DNA from: DASPSM01 sp036008465
Lineage (GTDB): Bacteria; Planctomycetota; Planctomycetia; Planctomycetales; Planctomycetaceae
Direction: 5' to 3'
DNA: 64,000 nucleotides
Assembly: GCA_036008465.1 (NCBI GenBank)
Contig: DASYNP010000165.1
Location: 1-64,000, forward strand
Shown here: piece by piece, positions 55,692 through 64,000 of the stretch
How the letters are laid out: each line of letters opens with the position of its first letter
How positions within the stretch are numbered: position 1 is the stretch's first letter
Notes under the pieces: generated by a model
Seen by the model: only the letters and a program-made list of their open reading frames with translations
The model's database searches: none
What the model was told of the DNA's origin: nothing
Made by a program: the position numbers and the translations under genes

Positions 55692-56351
55692 CTATTCCTC
55701 GTCGGGTTGCAGATTGGGCGTGCCGATCGCGCCGATCCGTTGGGCGTCGAAAGCCTGCCGAGTCTCGAGGTTCTTGGGCAATCGTTTCCATGCTTGGACC
55801 TGGTCAGCGTCCAAGAGCGGGAGGATCACGTCGTCGGGAATCGGGGGAACGCGGCGAGTAGACCAGCGAACGTTGATTTCGATCATCTGGGACCAGACGG
55901 GCTTCCAGACGGGGATCAACGCAGCCACGAGCGCCTTGCGCTGCTGCTCGGATAACCTCAGGTCCGGATCGACAAGTGCGACGAAGGTGTAGACGCAGGC
56001 CTCGCGCTCCTGGGCGTCTCGTTTGATCACCTCGGCCCGATAGCGGACGGCGTCTTCTTTCGACAAATGATCCGCGACGCAGTCGGCCAGTTTCGGCGGA
56101 AGTAAATCGCAGGAAGTCGGCCCGGACCTCTTCGCCGCATCTGCGAGACATTTCTCCAGATCTTTCTTGATCGCTTGCATCTGTTGCTTCGACGGGGCAC
56201 AGATTTTCCGCACGAATTGCAGCTCGACCTGCAACTGCGGTCGAAGGGAACCGAGAGCGTCCGCTCGTGGCGGCTGCGCGCGGACTACGACGGCACTCGC
56301 CGCCAGCACCAGCAGCAAGCCCCAGCGAACCAGAAAGAAAGGTCGGCTCAT
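55692..56351 (-). CDS. Secreted hypothetical protein, first of a pair
   Basis: A 219-residue exported protein with a signal peptide ending VVVRA. It contains several Cys (residues such as KICAPS, KCLADAA, SCDLL) and the segment DLRLSEQQRKALVAALIPVW that resembles the second protein's LSDAQRQRLEQLL. DADQVQAWKRL near the end recalls its partner's EPWQWQALQRKL. The two are probably distant relatives. No function can be assigned. The stop is 7 bp before the next gene. Confidence 0.75.
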   Translation of the reverse strand: MSRPFFLVRWGLLLVLAASAVVVRAQPPRADALGSLRPQLQVELQFVRKICAPSKQQMQAIKKDLEKCLADAAKRSGPTSCDLLPPKLADCVADHLSKEDAVRYRAEVIKRDAQEREACVYTFVALVDPDLRLSEQQRKALVAALIPVWKPVWSQMIEINVRWSTRRVPPIPDDVILPLLDADQVQAWKRLPKNLETRQAFDAQRIGAIGTPNLQPDEE

Positions 56352-57468
56352 CGCGAGTTCGCGCTCTTCTCAGGAGTCGAGTGGCGCATCGCATCGCTGC
56401 TAAGACATTACCAGCGGCGAGTCGGGAATTCGACCCCCGTCCGTGGCGTGCCCGACGGGCCGCCCGTTCGCTCTTCCCTCGTCGCCCCGCATTGCGTCGG
56501 CGTAGAAAAATTTCGGAAACCGGCCTTGGCCGACGGATCAGACGCGGAACAATTAGATGCCAGTCCGCGCCGGCTGTATCTGTCGGGTCCAAAGGTCGCA
56601 GATCCGCCGAAGGCGTGATCCAAGGTCGCGAGGCCCGGTGCGCGCGGGCGGAACCCGGCGCGCGGGCGGAACGTGCGAGGCAATTGCCGCGGACGGCACC
56701 AAGACGAGAGGTTAGCGAAATGTCATCCCAAGGGGGTGTGGTGTGGTCACCTACTTTTAATAGGTAGTTGACCACGGAGATAGTTGACCACGACGAGAAA
56801 TTGAGCACGGTGCCGCTCACCCGGGGCCTCTCCGGGTCGACTGTCTTCGACCCTGCGGCTCAGACCCGAAGGCACCTCGCCGAAGTCCATCCGAAGCCGA
56901 CGGATGGGGAGCGGGAGAGGTGCGCGGTGCGAATGGCCGCGGCGGGCCGGGGGCAAGATCCCCGCGGGGACGAAAAATAGATCTGCTGGTGGTGAGGATC
57001 CTTTTTCACTAGGGGGAGAAAGGATCCCCAGCAGACGACTGCCCTGAGGGGACCGGGACACGATGGGACGGGACGGTTTCGTAGGGTGTCGACAAGGGCG
57101 CCTTGGGGCCCAAGCACACCATTTCTTCCCGCCCCCCCTGGGGGACGGTGCGCCGGCGCCCCGCCTGCGGTGGTCCCACGATACGGGACGGGACCGACGG
57201 GACGGACAATGGGACACCTTCAAAAAACCGAAGTTGTCCCACCTCAAACCGCTGAGGCCAAATGCCTTACGGAGAAAAGCTGCGATGGGACGGGACAGAA
57301 TCAATCTTCTGAAGAGGCCGAGGTACTGACTACCAAGCCACAAAGGCCACCAAGAACAACCGAGTGGGTCCAAATCAAGAACTTAGTGCTCTTGGACTTC
57401 GGCGAGCTCAGTCGAGTCGTGCCTTCGCGGTTGGGAATCTGGTCTCATCTCGGGACGGGAGGAATTCC
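56352..57468. other. Long non-coding, repeat-rich gap
   Basis: About 1.1 kb without a credible gene; a 208-codon minus frame (56747-57373) is rich in Arg/Pro/Ser and has no motif. Visible features are a hairpin CTGCTGG ... CCAGCAG around 56984-57035, repeated GGGACGGGAC (57065, 57185, 57287 and again at 57696 outside) and a 22-bp block shared with 50581-50602. It may be a decayed or repeat-derived region. Confidence 0.5.
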
Positions 57469-57663
57469 TCACTGCGCAGGCTCTAACGGACGAGAGGGGT
57501 ATTCCGCTGGATACACGTCCCAAATCTTTCGGAAATCGACCGGAACGTTGCCCTGCCTGGGGAACGGAATCATGGTGGGTTCAGAGAACCAAGTGCCGCA
57601 GCATCCCGAAAGACACGGGATCGCACACGCGACCAGTGCGGCTCGCCAGAAAGATTGGCGCAT
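57469..57663 (-). CDS. Small predicted lipoprotein
   Basis: A 64-residue frame that starts MRQSFWRAALVACAIP and has the lipobox LSGC at about residues 18-21, so a short lipoprotein is likely. The mature part of about 44 residues is Pro-rich and has no known motif. The ribosome site is weak, which limits confidence. It lies 70 bp downstream of the BBP7-like gene on the same strand. Confidence 0.5.
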   Translation of the reverse strand: MRQSFWRAALVACAIPCLSGCCGTWFSEPTMIPFPRQGNVPVDFRKIWDVYPAEYPSRPLEPAQ

Positions 57664-57733
57664 CAGCTGGCTCGGTTGAGTCTTTCTGCTGCCACGGGAC
57701 GGGACTCGATCGATGGGACAAACGATCGGACGT

Positions 57734-59224
57734 TCAAAAGTGGAAGTCGAGGCCGATGTTCAGGCCTTGGGCCCAATAGGCGGCGGTTTGAAAGTGGTTG
57801 CCGGGCTCGTTCGGGCCGCCGGTCCCGTAGGCCACGTCGGACGGCACGAGCGTCGGGCTGACGACTCGAGTGACCTGGTCGCCGGGCCGCACCACGTTGG
57901 TCCAGTACAAGAACGAGTATCCCAGTCGGGCCGAGATGTACGGCGTGATCGCGAGGCTGAAATTCAGGTCCTCTTCGGGGACGAGCGAGAACTTGGTTTG
58001 CGAGTAGCTCCCGATGTTGGCCGTCGTCGCAAGGATTCCACCGGGGGCGCTGCTCACGGCGCCCGCTCCATTCACGACCTGTGTCGCACCGCTGATCTCG
58101 GTCCGCTCCACGGTCGCACCCAGGCCCAGCTTGGTTACCGACTCGATCGAGATCGGGCCCGTGGTCCAGGTCAAACGCCCCCCCAACTGTCCGCCGAAGA
58201 AATTGTTCGTCGTCTTGAAGCGGTCGAAATCGAACAGGACGCTCGACGTGTCGACCGGCTGACCGAGGAAGGTCAGAGAATTCGAGGTCAGCGGCTGGAC
58301 GGAATCGTCGATCTCCAGAGTCTCGGTGAGGTTCATATAGCGGAAGCCCGCGAGCGCTTCGAGTCGCCAATTGTCGTTTTGGAAGATCTTTCGCAATCCG
58401 TTGAGTTCCCAACTGAGAAACTCGCTCGAGTTCCACACCGAGACGCCGCCAGCAAGAGAGCCGGGAAACGAATCGGCGTAAGCCGTTTCTGTATTGGTGT
58501 TGGCATTCACCACCGGACGGGTGATGAGCGGGTTGCCGTTCTGGTCGGAGTAGGCATCGAAGCCGGTCCCTTGCCGGCCCAGAATGATAAACACACTTTG
58601 CAGTCCCCACGTTTCGTGCGAATCGAAGTAGCCGCCGACGTCGAGCCGCCAGCCGCTCGTCGCACCCAGACCCACGCTACCATCCCCGTACAAGATGCTC
58701 GTATTCGGCTGTCCGAGCGCGCCGGATATGGGATCACTCGTACTGCCGGTGGTCACCAATGGCGGCAGCGGAGCCCCCTTGGTCCACCAGACGAGGTAGT
58801 CCGAGCGCAGCCAAAACCGCGGCGGATCGGGGCTGAACGCCGGGAAGAACACCATCGGCGGCGGAGAATAGGCCGGCAGCGGAGCGTAGCCGGGGGGCGG
58901 TCCGTAACTCGGCGACGGTCCATATCCGGGAGGCGGACCGTAACCTGGCGGGGGTCCTGTCAGCGGCGGCGGCCCGGTCAGCGGCGGCGGATAGCCCGGC
59001 GGCCCGGAATTTCCAGCGCCTGGCGGGCCCATCGACCCGTCCGTGTAAGGATTTGCCGTGGGATCGCCCGGAGGCTGTGGACTCGGCGGTGCCGAATATC
59101 CCTCGTGCGTGAGTGGAGGGGGCGGAGTCGACGGGCTGTCGAACCCCTGCCCAAACAGTTGTCCCGCGCTCAGAAGCGCGGCAGCCAACGCGAATGCGCC
59201 GGCGAACGATGGCCTCGAGACCAT
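57734..59224 (-). CDS. BBP7-like outer-membrane beta-barrel protein
   Basis: A 496-residue exported protein. The signal peptide is followed by about 90 residues of low-complexity Pro/Gly/Tyr repeats (GPPPGYGPPPGYGPSPSYG). From about 130, FWLRSDYLVWWTKGAPLPP begins the planctomycete BBP7 barrel: alternating aromatic strands (RLEALAGFRYMNL, FFGGQLGGRLTW) run to the terminal GLNIGLDFHF, which ends in Phe as outer-membrane barrels do. The ATG 59224 follows GAGGG. It is probably a porin or surface protein; the substrate is unknown. Confidence 0.85.
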   Translation of the reverse strand: MVSRPSFAGAFALAAALLSAGQLFGQGFDSPSTPPPPLTHEGYSAPPSPQPPGDPTANPYTDGSMGPPGAGNSGPPGYPPPLTGPPPLTGPPPGYGPPPGYGPSPSYGPPPGYAPLPAYSPPPMVFFPAFSPDPPRFWLRSDYLVWWTKGAPLPPLVTTGSTSDPISGALGQPNTSILYGDGSVGLGATSGWRLDVGGYFDSHETWGLQSVFIILGRQGTGFDAYSDQNGNPLITRPVVNANTNTETAYADSFPGSLAGGVSVWNSSEFLSWELNGLRKIFQNDNWRLEALAGFRYMNLTETLEIDDSVQPLTSNSLTFLGQPVDTSSVLFDFDRFKTTNNFFGGQLGGRLTWTTGPISIESVTKLGLGATVERTEISGATQVVNGAGAVSSAPGGILATTANIGSYSQTKFSLVPEEDLNFSLAITPYISARLGYSFLYWTNVVRPGDQVTRVVSPTLVPSDVAYGTGGPNEPGNHFQTAAYWAQGLNIGLDFHF

Positions 59225-59373
59225 TCCGACCCTCACAGAAATGACTCTTGCGGGGTCGCGTTTTTACGCCAAAACGAGGTTTCGAGCCAGACCGAACACT
59301 TGAACAGAGAGCCGGGAGGACAGCAGAGGTGGACCGATGCTGGCCGAAAGTTTCCTTTTTCTTCCGCGCTGCC

Positions 59374-59814
59374 TTACTTCTGCGAACCACGGGGCTTTGC
59401 GGAACCTGGCAAGACTTCGCGTAAGAACTCCTTCGCGAACTTTTCGTCCCGGGCCAGATGCCGATTGAGCAGCGCTAAAGTCTTTCGGATTCGCAGCACG
59501 GTCTGCTGCATCGGCCCGGTCAACCGGTCGAGGATTTCGTCCGGAGCGAATTGCTCGAGCTCACGGATCGATTGCACCTTGAGAAAGTCGAAGATCTCGC
59601 GCGCCTGGTAATCCTTTTGAAACACCAAATCGAGCCGTGCGTCGACGGGCACACGCACGCGGCCAAATCCGGAGGATTTTTTCCGGCGGGGAGCAGGCTT
59701 TTTCGCGGCCTTGAGGCTCGGCTTCTTGCGGGCGGCGGGCTTCTTGACCAACCGCTTTTTTGGTGCCGAACTTTTCTTGGCGGTCCCAGTTCGCCGCGTC
59801 TTCGGGCTGGCCAT
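59374..59814 (-). CDS. Basic histone-like protein with helical C-terminal domain
   Basis: A 146-residue protein. The first ~46 residues are extremely Lys/Arg/Ala/Pro-rich (KKRLVKKPAARKKPSLKAAK), like histone H1 tails. The rest is helical, with REIFDFLKVQSIRELEQFAP resembling the helix-hairpin-helix fold of the RNA polymerase alpha C-terminal domain. It probably binds DNA or RNA. Similar Lys-rich proteins occur in planctomycetes and actinobacteria. It is 18 bp from the next gene, with its start at 59814. Confidence 0.65.
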   Translation of the reverse strand: MASPKTRRTGTAKKSSAPKKRLVKKPAARKKPSLKAAKKPAPRRKKSSGFGRVRVPVDARLDLVFQKDYQAREIFDFLKVQSIRELEQFAPDEILDRLTGPMQQTVLRIRKTLALLNRHLARDEKFAKEFLREVLPGSAKPRGSQK

Positions 59815-59832
59815 GGCAGCCTTTCACACGCG

Positions 59833-60471
59833 TCAGGTCACGCCGAGTTCGAGCGCGGTGCGGACGATCTCTTCCTTGGTCATCAGCCCGCACAGGTTAT
59901 GCAAGAAGGAATGCGACATGGCCCAGCGGCCGAGAACGTCGAACATCACCTCGAAACGGTCGTCGTCCAAGCCGAACTGCCGTTTCGATTCGGCCGCCTC
60001 GGTGGGGGGCATGTCCTCGAACTGGCTGATCATCAAGAAATCGCCGTCGCTGGCCAGGTTGAGATGCAGGGCCCTCAATTCGCCGGCAAGCAGGCTGTCG
60101 GCCTTGGGCGAAACCTGCTGCGGGCCGCCAGCCAGATAGCGGATGATGACGTGCGGCTCTTGCTCGACGATGCGGGCGGACGTTTCGCAGGCGGCGTAAA
60201 TCACACTTTCGTCAACGAGGTTTGCCACGAACTTTTCAGTCGAGGCGTGCTTGCACCAGGTCTCAGCCAAAAGGTCGAGCTGGACGTGCGGCGGCACGGC
60301 ACGCAGAAACGGAACTTCCGTCAAAAAGCCAAAGCACTCCGCAGTGTAGTTGCCTACCTGCTGGGCCAGGCAAATGCGCTCCAGCGTTTCCTGGAACGCA
60401 ATGCGGAAGGCGAAGTAGCTCAATCCGGTCTGCGGCAAGGTGTCGGTCTGAATCGCGAGCATGAACTCCAT
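59833..60471 (-). CDS. Conserved hypothetical protein
   Basis: A 212-residue soluble protein, mostly helical, with no signal peptide. It has several Cys and His residues (ERICLAQQVGN, ETWCKHASTEKF, SHSFLHNLCGL) that could bind metal, but no known motif. The ATG 60471 is chosen since the 50 residues before it do not look coding. It is 18 bp upstream of the basic protein gene, likely one unit. Confidence 0.65.
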   Translation of the reverse strand: MEFMLAIQTDTLPQTGLSYFAFRIAFQETLERICLAQQVGNYTAECFGFLTEVPFLRAVPPHVQLDLLAETWCKHASTEKFVANLVDESVIYAACETSARIVEQEPHVIIRYLAGGPQQVSPKADSLLAGELRALHLNLASDGDFLMISQFEDMPPTEAAESKRQFGLDDDRFEVMFDVLGRWAMSHSFLHNLCGLMTKEEIVRTALELGVT

Positions 60472-60716
60472 GCTCACTCGCCGCGAGACCAAACACAACA
60501 GTAAATTTTGGGAATTTCTTAGCGCCGGAAAAACGTCGACCGCGGTTCGCGATGTGATCCTCAGACTGCGTAGCGTGCCCCTTGTCCACACGTTTTTCGC
60601 GGGTTGCCCAATTGCAACCACCCGTTAAACTCGTACAGGTCCCCGGCCTTGCCAGCTTTTAACCCACGCACAACCAACGTTGACCGCGCAGTAGACCACG
60701 CACGAAGAGACTTGCC

Positions 60717-61586
60717 ATGCGGCTAGCAACTGTGCAAACGCTCCATGAGCCCCGGGTTGTGGGAGTTCACTCGGATTCGGGGAGCGACCGGTTTGTCGAT
60801 CTCTGCGCGGCCGATCCAGGGCTGCCGCGAACTCTCTCGGCAATCCTCGCGCTCTCCGACGGACTCGACCGCGCTCGAGCGGCGTTCGCGAAGGGGCTGG
60901 CCGCGAACCAACTTGTCACTGGCAATCTTCTCGCACCGCTGCCCTCTCCAGGCAAGGTCTTTTGCATTGGCCTCAATTACCGCGATCACGCCCTCGAGAC
61001 CAAGGCGCAGATCCCCGGCGAACCGATCGTCTTCAGCAAGTTTTCGAGCGCGATCGTCGGGCCGGGAGTTCCCATCATCCTGCCCCGCGCGTCGCACAAG
61101 GTCGACTACGAGGCGGAGCTGGTTGTTGTCATCGGCCGTCGGGGAAAGCTGATTTCCGCGGCGGACGCCCCCTCCTACATCGCCGGCTACATGGTCGGCA
61201 ACGACGTCTCGGCCCGCGACTGGCAGACCGAAAAGCCGGGCAAACAATGGCTGCTCGGTAAGACGCCCGACACCTTTGGTCCGACCGGTCCCTGGATGGT
61301 CACGGCCGACGAAATCCCCGACCCGTGCAACCTCGGGATCAGGCTGCGGCTCAATGGCCAGACGATGCAAGACTCGACGACGAAAGAACTGATTTTCAGC
61401 CCCGCAAAGCTGATCGAGCACATCACGAAAGTCGTCACGATTGACCCTGGCGACATCATTTTCACGGGCACGCCCCCCGGCGTCGGCGTCGCCCGAACGC
61501 CCCCGGTTTTCCTCAAGGACGGGGACCAGATCGAGGTCGAAATCGACCGCCTCGGGGTGCTCAAAAACCCCGTTCGGGCCGAATGA
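60717..61586 (+). CDS. Fumarylacetoacetate hydrolase (FAH) family protein
   Basis: A 289-residue metal-dependent hydrolase or decarboxylase. Metal ligands appear as DYEAELVVVIG and GNDVSARDWQ; GKTPDTFGPTGPW and FTGTPPGVG are the usual FAH motifs. The N-terminal ~70 residues are the family's small domain. Members cleave or decarboxylate acyl-pyruvate-type compounds in aromatic degradation, such as 2-hydroxyhepta-2,4-diene-1,7-dioate isomerase; the exact substrate is unknown. It is divergent from the conserved hypothetical gene and lies 63 bp before the SUMF1 gene. Confidence 0.92.
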   Translation: MRLATVQTLHEPRVVGVHSDSGSDRFVDLCAADPGLPRTLSAILALSDGLDRARAAFAKGLAANQLVTGNLLAPLPSPGKVFCIGLNYRDHALETKAQIPGEPIVFSKFSSAIVGPGVPIILPRASHKVDYEAELVVVIGRRGKLISAADAPSYIAGYMVGNDVSARDWQTEKPGKQWLLGKTPDTFGPTGPWMVTADEIPDPCNLGIRLRLNGQTMQDSTTKELIFSPAKLIEHITKVVTIDPGDIIFTGTPPGVGVARTPPVFLKDGDQIEVEIDRLGVLKNPVRAE

Positions 61587-61649
61587 CGTTGCCGTTTCGG
61601 CGCTTGAGCGCTAAAACACGGCGGATCTCCGACGGCAAAGGACTGCCCG

Positions 61650-63770
61650 ATGACCAATCCGCAACCAGCCCCGCCTTGGAAACATTGGTGGATCTGGTGC
61701 CTCGGCTGTATTGCCCTGGGGGGCCTGTTGCTCGTCGACTATGCGCAGCGGCAAGCCGCCCCGCCGGCTGCCTCATCGATTGGGCAGGACGGCCAGAGTT
61801 CGGACGGATCCGGACTGTCAGGAGGCGTGCCGAGTCCGCCCGTCTCCCCTAACGAACAATCCGACACGCGGGCCCGAGACCCCGCGCTCACCACCGGCGA
61901 TTCGCAGATCGACGCCTTTCTGCGCGACGAGCTGGGGCGCTGGCAGGACGAGTTTGGATTTGATAACGACGCACTGCACGCCGGTGTTCAGAGCGCGATC
62001 CACGCCTTTCGACCGTTTCTGCTATTCACTGGCGGACGAGAGTCGATTTCCGAAATCTGTCGCGAGGCTCGCGAAGAGGCCGGCCGGACCCAGCGGCGTC
62101 TGGGCCGAATCTCGCGACCGCTCGGACGCACCGGCGGCGAAGAGACGATCCGCGGCGGCGCGTTTGCGTTCAACGCGCTCGAACAAGCTGCCGCCGACTG
62201 GCTGCAGTCAAAGACCGTCGCGAACGTCGATCCGCAAGTCCCCGAAGGGGGCTGGACCACGCCCGATGAAAGTGCCGGATCGCGCACAGCGGAGGCGACG
62301 GAAATCGTGCCGAGGCTGCGAGCATCACGGGGCAACCTGGTCAACGCGGCCGGAAAAATCGTCTGGGCCGCCCGCCCCGATTTGCCGCTCACTGTCAACA
62401 GCCAGCTGGCGGCCGCCTTCCTCGAATGGGTCGACGAATTTCAGCTGTCTGAGGAGGATGTGCCCAGCCTCGCGCGTTCTGTTCTTGGTCGGTTGTTGGT
62501 TCTGCAGTCCGGACCGGGTGGCCTTCCGGCGGCCAGCCAAGCGCGAGTTGTCGCGTGCGAAGCAGGCATCAAATGGCTGCACGAGGCACGCGATGAAGCG
62601 CGTCCGCTCTATCGCCGAACTGGCTGGGTCAATGTGCCGCAGCTTGTGCGTCTCTCGACGGAGGTCGCTGCGCGCGGGGCCGCCGCCGAAGCCAACGGTC
62701 AGTTCGCAGGCGAGAAACCTCTCGCCTCGGCGAAACGAACATCGTCCAATTTCGGCAACGGACTCATCCAGCTCGCCTCCGCGATTGCCGGTCAAGATCG
62801 CCCCGCGCTGCTCACCGCTCCGTTCGACCAGACGGCCGCCAGGACCGCGCAACAGTGGTGGGCCGACGGCCTCAAGCTCCCGATCGATCCGACCAACTCG
62901 ATCGGCATGAAGCTGGTGGTGATTCCCGCCGGCGAATTTTTTATGGGCTCGACGCCGCTGCAAGTTCACCAGATCCGTCGGGGTGATCCGTCGTTCCGAA
63001 AGGACTGGGAACGCGACGAGCAGCCGCAGCACCACGTACAGATCAGTCGCCCCTTCTTGCTCGGCGCGCACGAAGTGACCCGCGGCCAGTTCGGGGAATT
63101 TGTCCGCAGCACAAAGTACGTGACCGATGCGCAGCGCGACCACAAAGGAGGGATGGGCTTCGAGGCAGCGACCAGCGAATTCAAGCAGGACCCACACTTC
63201 AACTGGCAGAACGCCGGTTTTGTGCAGAGCGACGATCAGCCGGTCGTCAACGTCTCCTGGAACGACGCCGTCGCCTTCTGCCAGTGGCTGAGCCGCAAGG
63301 AAAAGATCGCCTATCGGCTCCCCACCGAGGCGGAGTGGGAATACGCGTGCCGGGCCGGCACGACTACGCTCTATTCCTACGGCGACGACCCCGAGGGTCT
63401 GGCCGCCGTGGCGAACGTGGCTGATGCGGCGGCCCGCGAAAAATTCTCGAGCTGGTCGGGCATCGCGGGTCGCGACGGCCATGTCTTCACCGCGCCGGTT
63501 GGCTCATTTCAGCCCAATGCGTTCGGACTGTTCGACATGCACGGGAACGTCTGGGAATGGTGTCGCGATTGGTTCGGCGAGAGCTACTACGCGAAGTCGC
63601 CCGAGAAAGACCCGTCGGGCCCACCCACCGGCACAGTGCGCGTCTTTCGGGGTGGCAGTTGGTACGACGCAGCCAGCCTCTGCCGCTCGGCCTTCCGCTA
63701 CTGGGACGTGCCGACCTATCGCGATTATTTTTTGGGCTTCCGCGTCGCCGCGGATTTGCCGACGCAGTAA
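61650..63770 (+). CDS. Membrane-anchored SUMF1/FGE-like domain protein
   Basis: A 706-residue protein with an N-terminal helix (HWWIWCLGCIALGGLLLVDY). Residues ~40-400 are a helical region of unknown fold. From ~413 (NSIGMKLVVIPAGEFFMGS) to the end is a SUMF1 domain with NVSWNDAVAFCQWLS, RLPTEAEWEYACRAGTTTLY, FDMHGNVWEWC and RGGSWYD. In true formylglycine-generating enzymes two active-site Cys lie after GGS; here the first position is Asp and only the second is Cys (SLCRSAFR), so sulfatase-activating function is doubtful. ATG 61650 follows AAAGGA. Confidence 0.88.
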   Translation: MTNPQPAPPWKHWWIWCLGCIALGGLLLVDYAQRQAAPPAASSIGQDGQSSDGSGLSGGVPSPPVSPNEQSDTRARDPALTTGDSQIDAFLRDELGRWQDEFGFDNDALHAGVQSAIHAFRPFLLFTGGRESISEICREAREEAGRTQRRLGRISRPLGRTGGEETIRGGAFAFNALEQAAADWLQSKTVANVDPQVPEGGWTTPDESAGSRTAEATEIVPRLRASRGNLVNAAGKIVWAARPDLPLTVNSQLAAAFLEWVDEFQLSEEDVPSLARSVLGRLLVLQSGPGGLPAASQARVVACEAGIKWLHEARDEARPLYRRTGWVNVPQLVRLSTEVAARGAAAEANGQFAGEKPLASAKRTSSNFGNGLIQLASAIAGQDRPALLTAPFDQTAARTAQQWWADGLKLPIDPTNSIGMKLVVIPAGEFFMGSTPLQVHQIRRGDPSFRKDWERDEQPQHHVQISRPFLLGAHEVTRGQFGEFVRSTKYVTDAQRDHKGGMGFEAATSEFKQDPHFNWQNAGFVQSDDQPVVNVSWNDAVAFCQWLSRKEKIAYRLPTEAEWEYACRAGTTTLYSYGDDPEGLAAVANVADAAAREKFSSWSGIAGRDGHVFTAPVGSFQPNAFGLFDMHGNVWEWCRDWFGESYYAKSPEKDPSGPPTGTVRVFRGGSWYDAASLCRSAFRYWDVPTYRDYFLGFRVAADLPTQ

Positions 63771-63826
63771 GTCGCTGCGATTCCAACAAACGCAAACCTT
63801 TGAATTCTTCGAGCTCTTCGCGACGC

Positions 63827-64000
63827 ATGATCCCAACGGGAGCACAATTCCGCTTTCAGCGACTGTGCGAGTCCGCGGGAATTGTCCGCACCGGACCGAA
63901 TCCGTCGTTCGGCCAGGTGGGAGTCAAAGGCACCGACGGCGGCGTGGCCATTGCCGTAGAAGGGCTGACAAGAACGACGCCGCTATACTCTAGCGCCTTC
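63827..64000 (+). CDS. Possible 5' end of a gene cut by the window
   Basis: An open frame from ATG at 63827 reads 58 codons to the end of the window. It encodes FQRLCESAGIVRTGP and then a Gly/Thr-rich stretch. I see no ribosome site or recognisable motif, so this could be spurious. Confidence 0.25.
   Translation, partial: MIPTGAQFRFQRLCESAGIVRTGPNPSFGQVGVKGTDGGVAIAVEGLTRTTPLYSSAF

Noticed and set aside
56747..57373. 208-codon minus-strand frame in the gap
   Set aside because: Composition is biased to Arg/Pro/Ser, with no ribosome site or motif; it looks non-coding.
57713..59611. 632-codon plus-strand open frame opposite the BBP7-like gene
   Set aside because: It mirrors a well-supported secreted barrel gene, lacks a ribosome site and recognisable domains, and long antisense frames are common in GC-rich DNA.
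61650..63770. Calling the SUMF1 protein the sulfatase-activating enzyme
   Set aside because: The first active-site Cys position is Asp, so the catalytic pair is incomplete.

Overview
This 64 kb, GC-rich window reads as chromosome of a planctomycete, probably order Pirellulales. The assignment is an inference from the gene families present: several secreted PQQ-type beta-propeller proteins with the W-x-x-(F/W)-R-G start, a type I sulfatase, a DUF1080-ThuA fusion followed by a PVC-type haem-binding membrane-bound dehydrogenase, a BBP7-like outer-membrane protein, a very Cys-rich exported protein, and three Hanks-type kinases carrying TPR or WD40 domains. No rRNA, tRNA, CRISPR array, phage or intact insertion sequence was recognised.

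Layout. 1-7973: secreted FAD oxidase (cut by the window edge), CBM9-like protein, MFS transporter, PQQ propeller protein, Tat-type beta-carbonic anhydrase, FUSC exporter. 8005-18807: minus-strand run of HlyD adaptor, TolC lipoprotein, TauD dioxygenase, multicopper oxidase fused to a peroxiredoxin, ankyrin-PQQ fusion and an EF-hand-bearing PQQ protein. 19206-23610: NagD-like HAD phosphatase, sulfatase, a MarR regulator with a membrane protein and two matching operators, and two small proteins. 23847-29700: a co-directional block of kinase-TPR, 74-aa peptide, RRE-like/radical SAM/SPASM enzyme, LpxL-like acyltransferase and a membrane protein. This looks like a peptide-maturation (RiPP-type) cluster and is the best candidate for an undescribed system. 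29758-35586: a WD40 kinase with a sigma-region-4-like N-terminus, divergent from a third kinase. 35583-43003: frameshifted isoprenylcysteine-methyltransferase-like gene, esterase, cytochrome P450, membrane protein, thrS and an Fpg/Nei glycosylase. 43097-52521: hybrid histidine kinase with two receivers, DUF1080-ThuA, haem dehydrogenase bracketed by dispersed repeats, and a UDP-glucuronate decarboxylase/RmlA pair. 53045-64000: Cys-rich repeat protein with a strong terminator, two related secreted proteins, a non-coding repeat-rich gap, small lipoprotein, BBP7-like porin, basic histone-like protein, conserved hypothetical, FAH-family enzyme and a SUMF1-domain protein.

Functional themes. Much of the window concerns the envelope and extracytoplasmic space: polymer and sulfate-ester breakdown (CBM9, sulfatase, DUF1080/ThuA, haem dehydrogenase), copper and redox chemistry (multicopper oxidase-peroxiredoxin, FAD oxidase), small-molecule export (FUSC, HlyD, TolC, MFS) and surface proteins. 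Signalling genes (three kinases, a hybrid histidine kinase, MarR) are interspersed. Functions are read from motifs and gene context; no database search was run.
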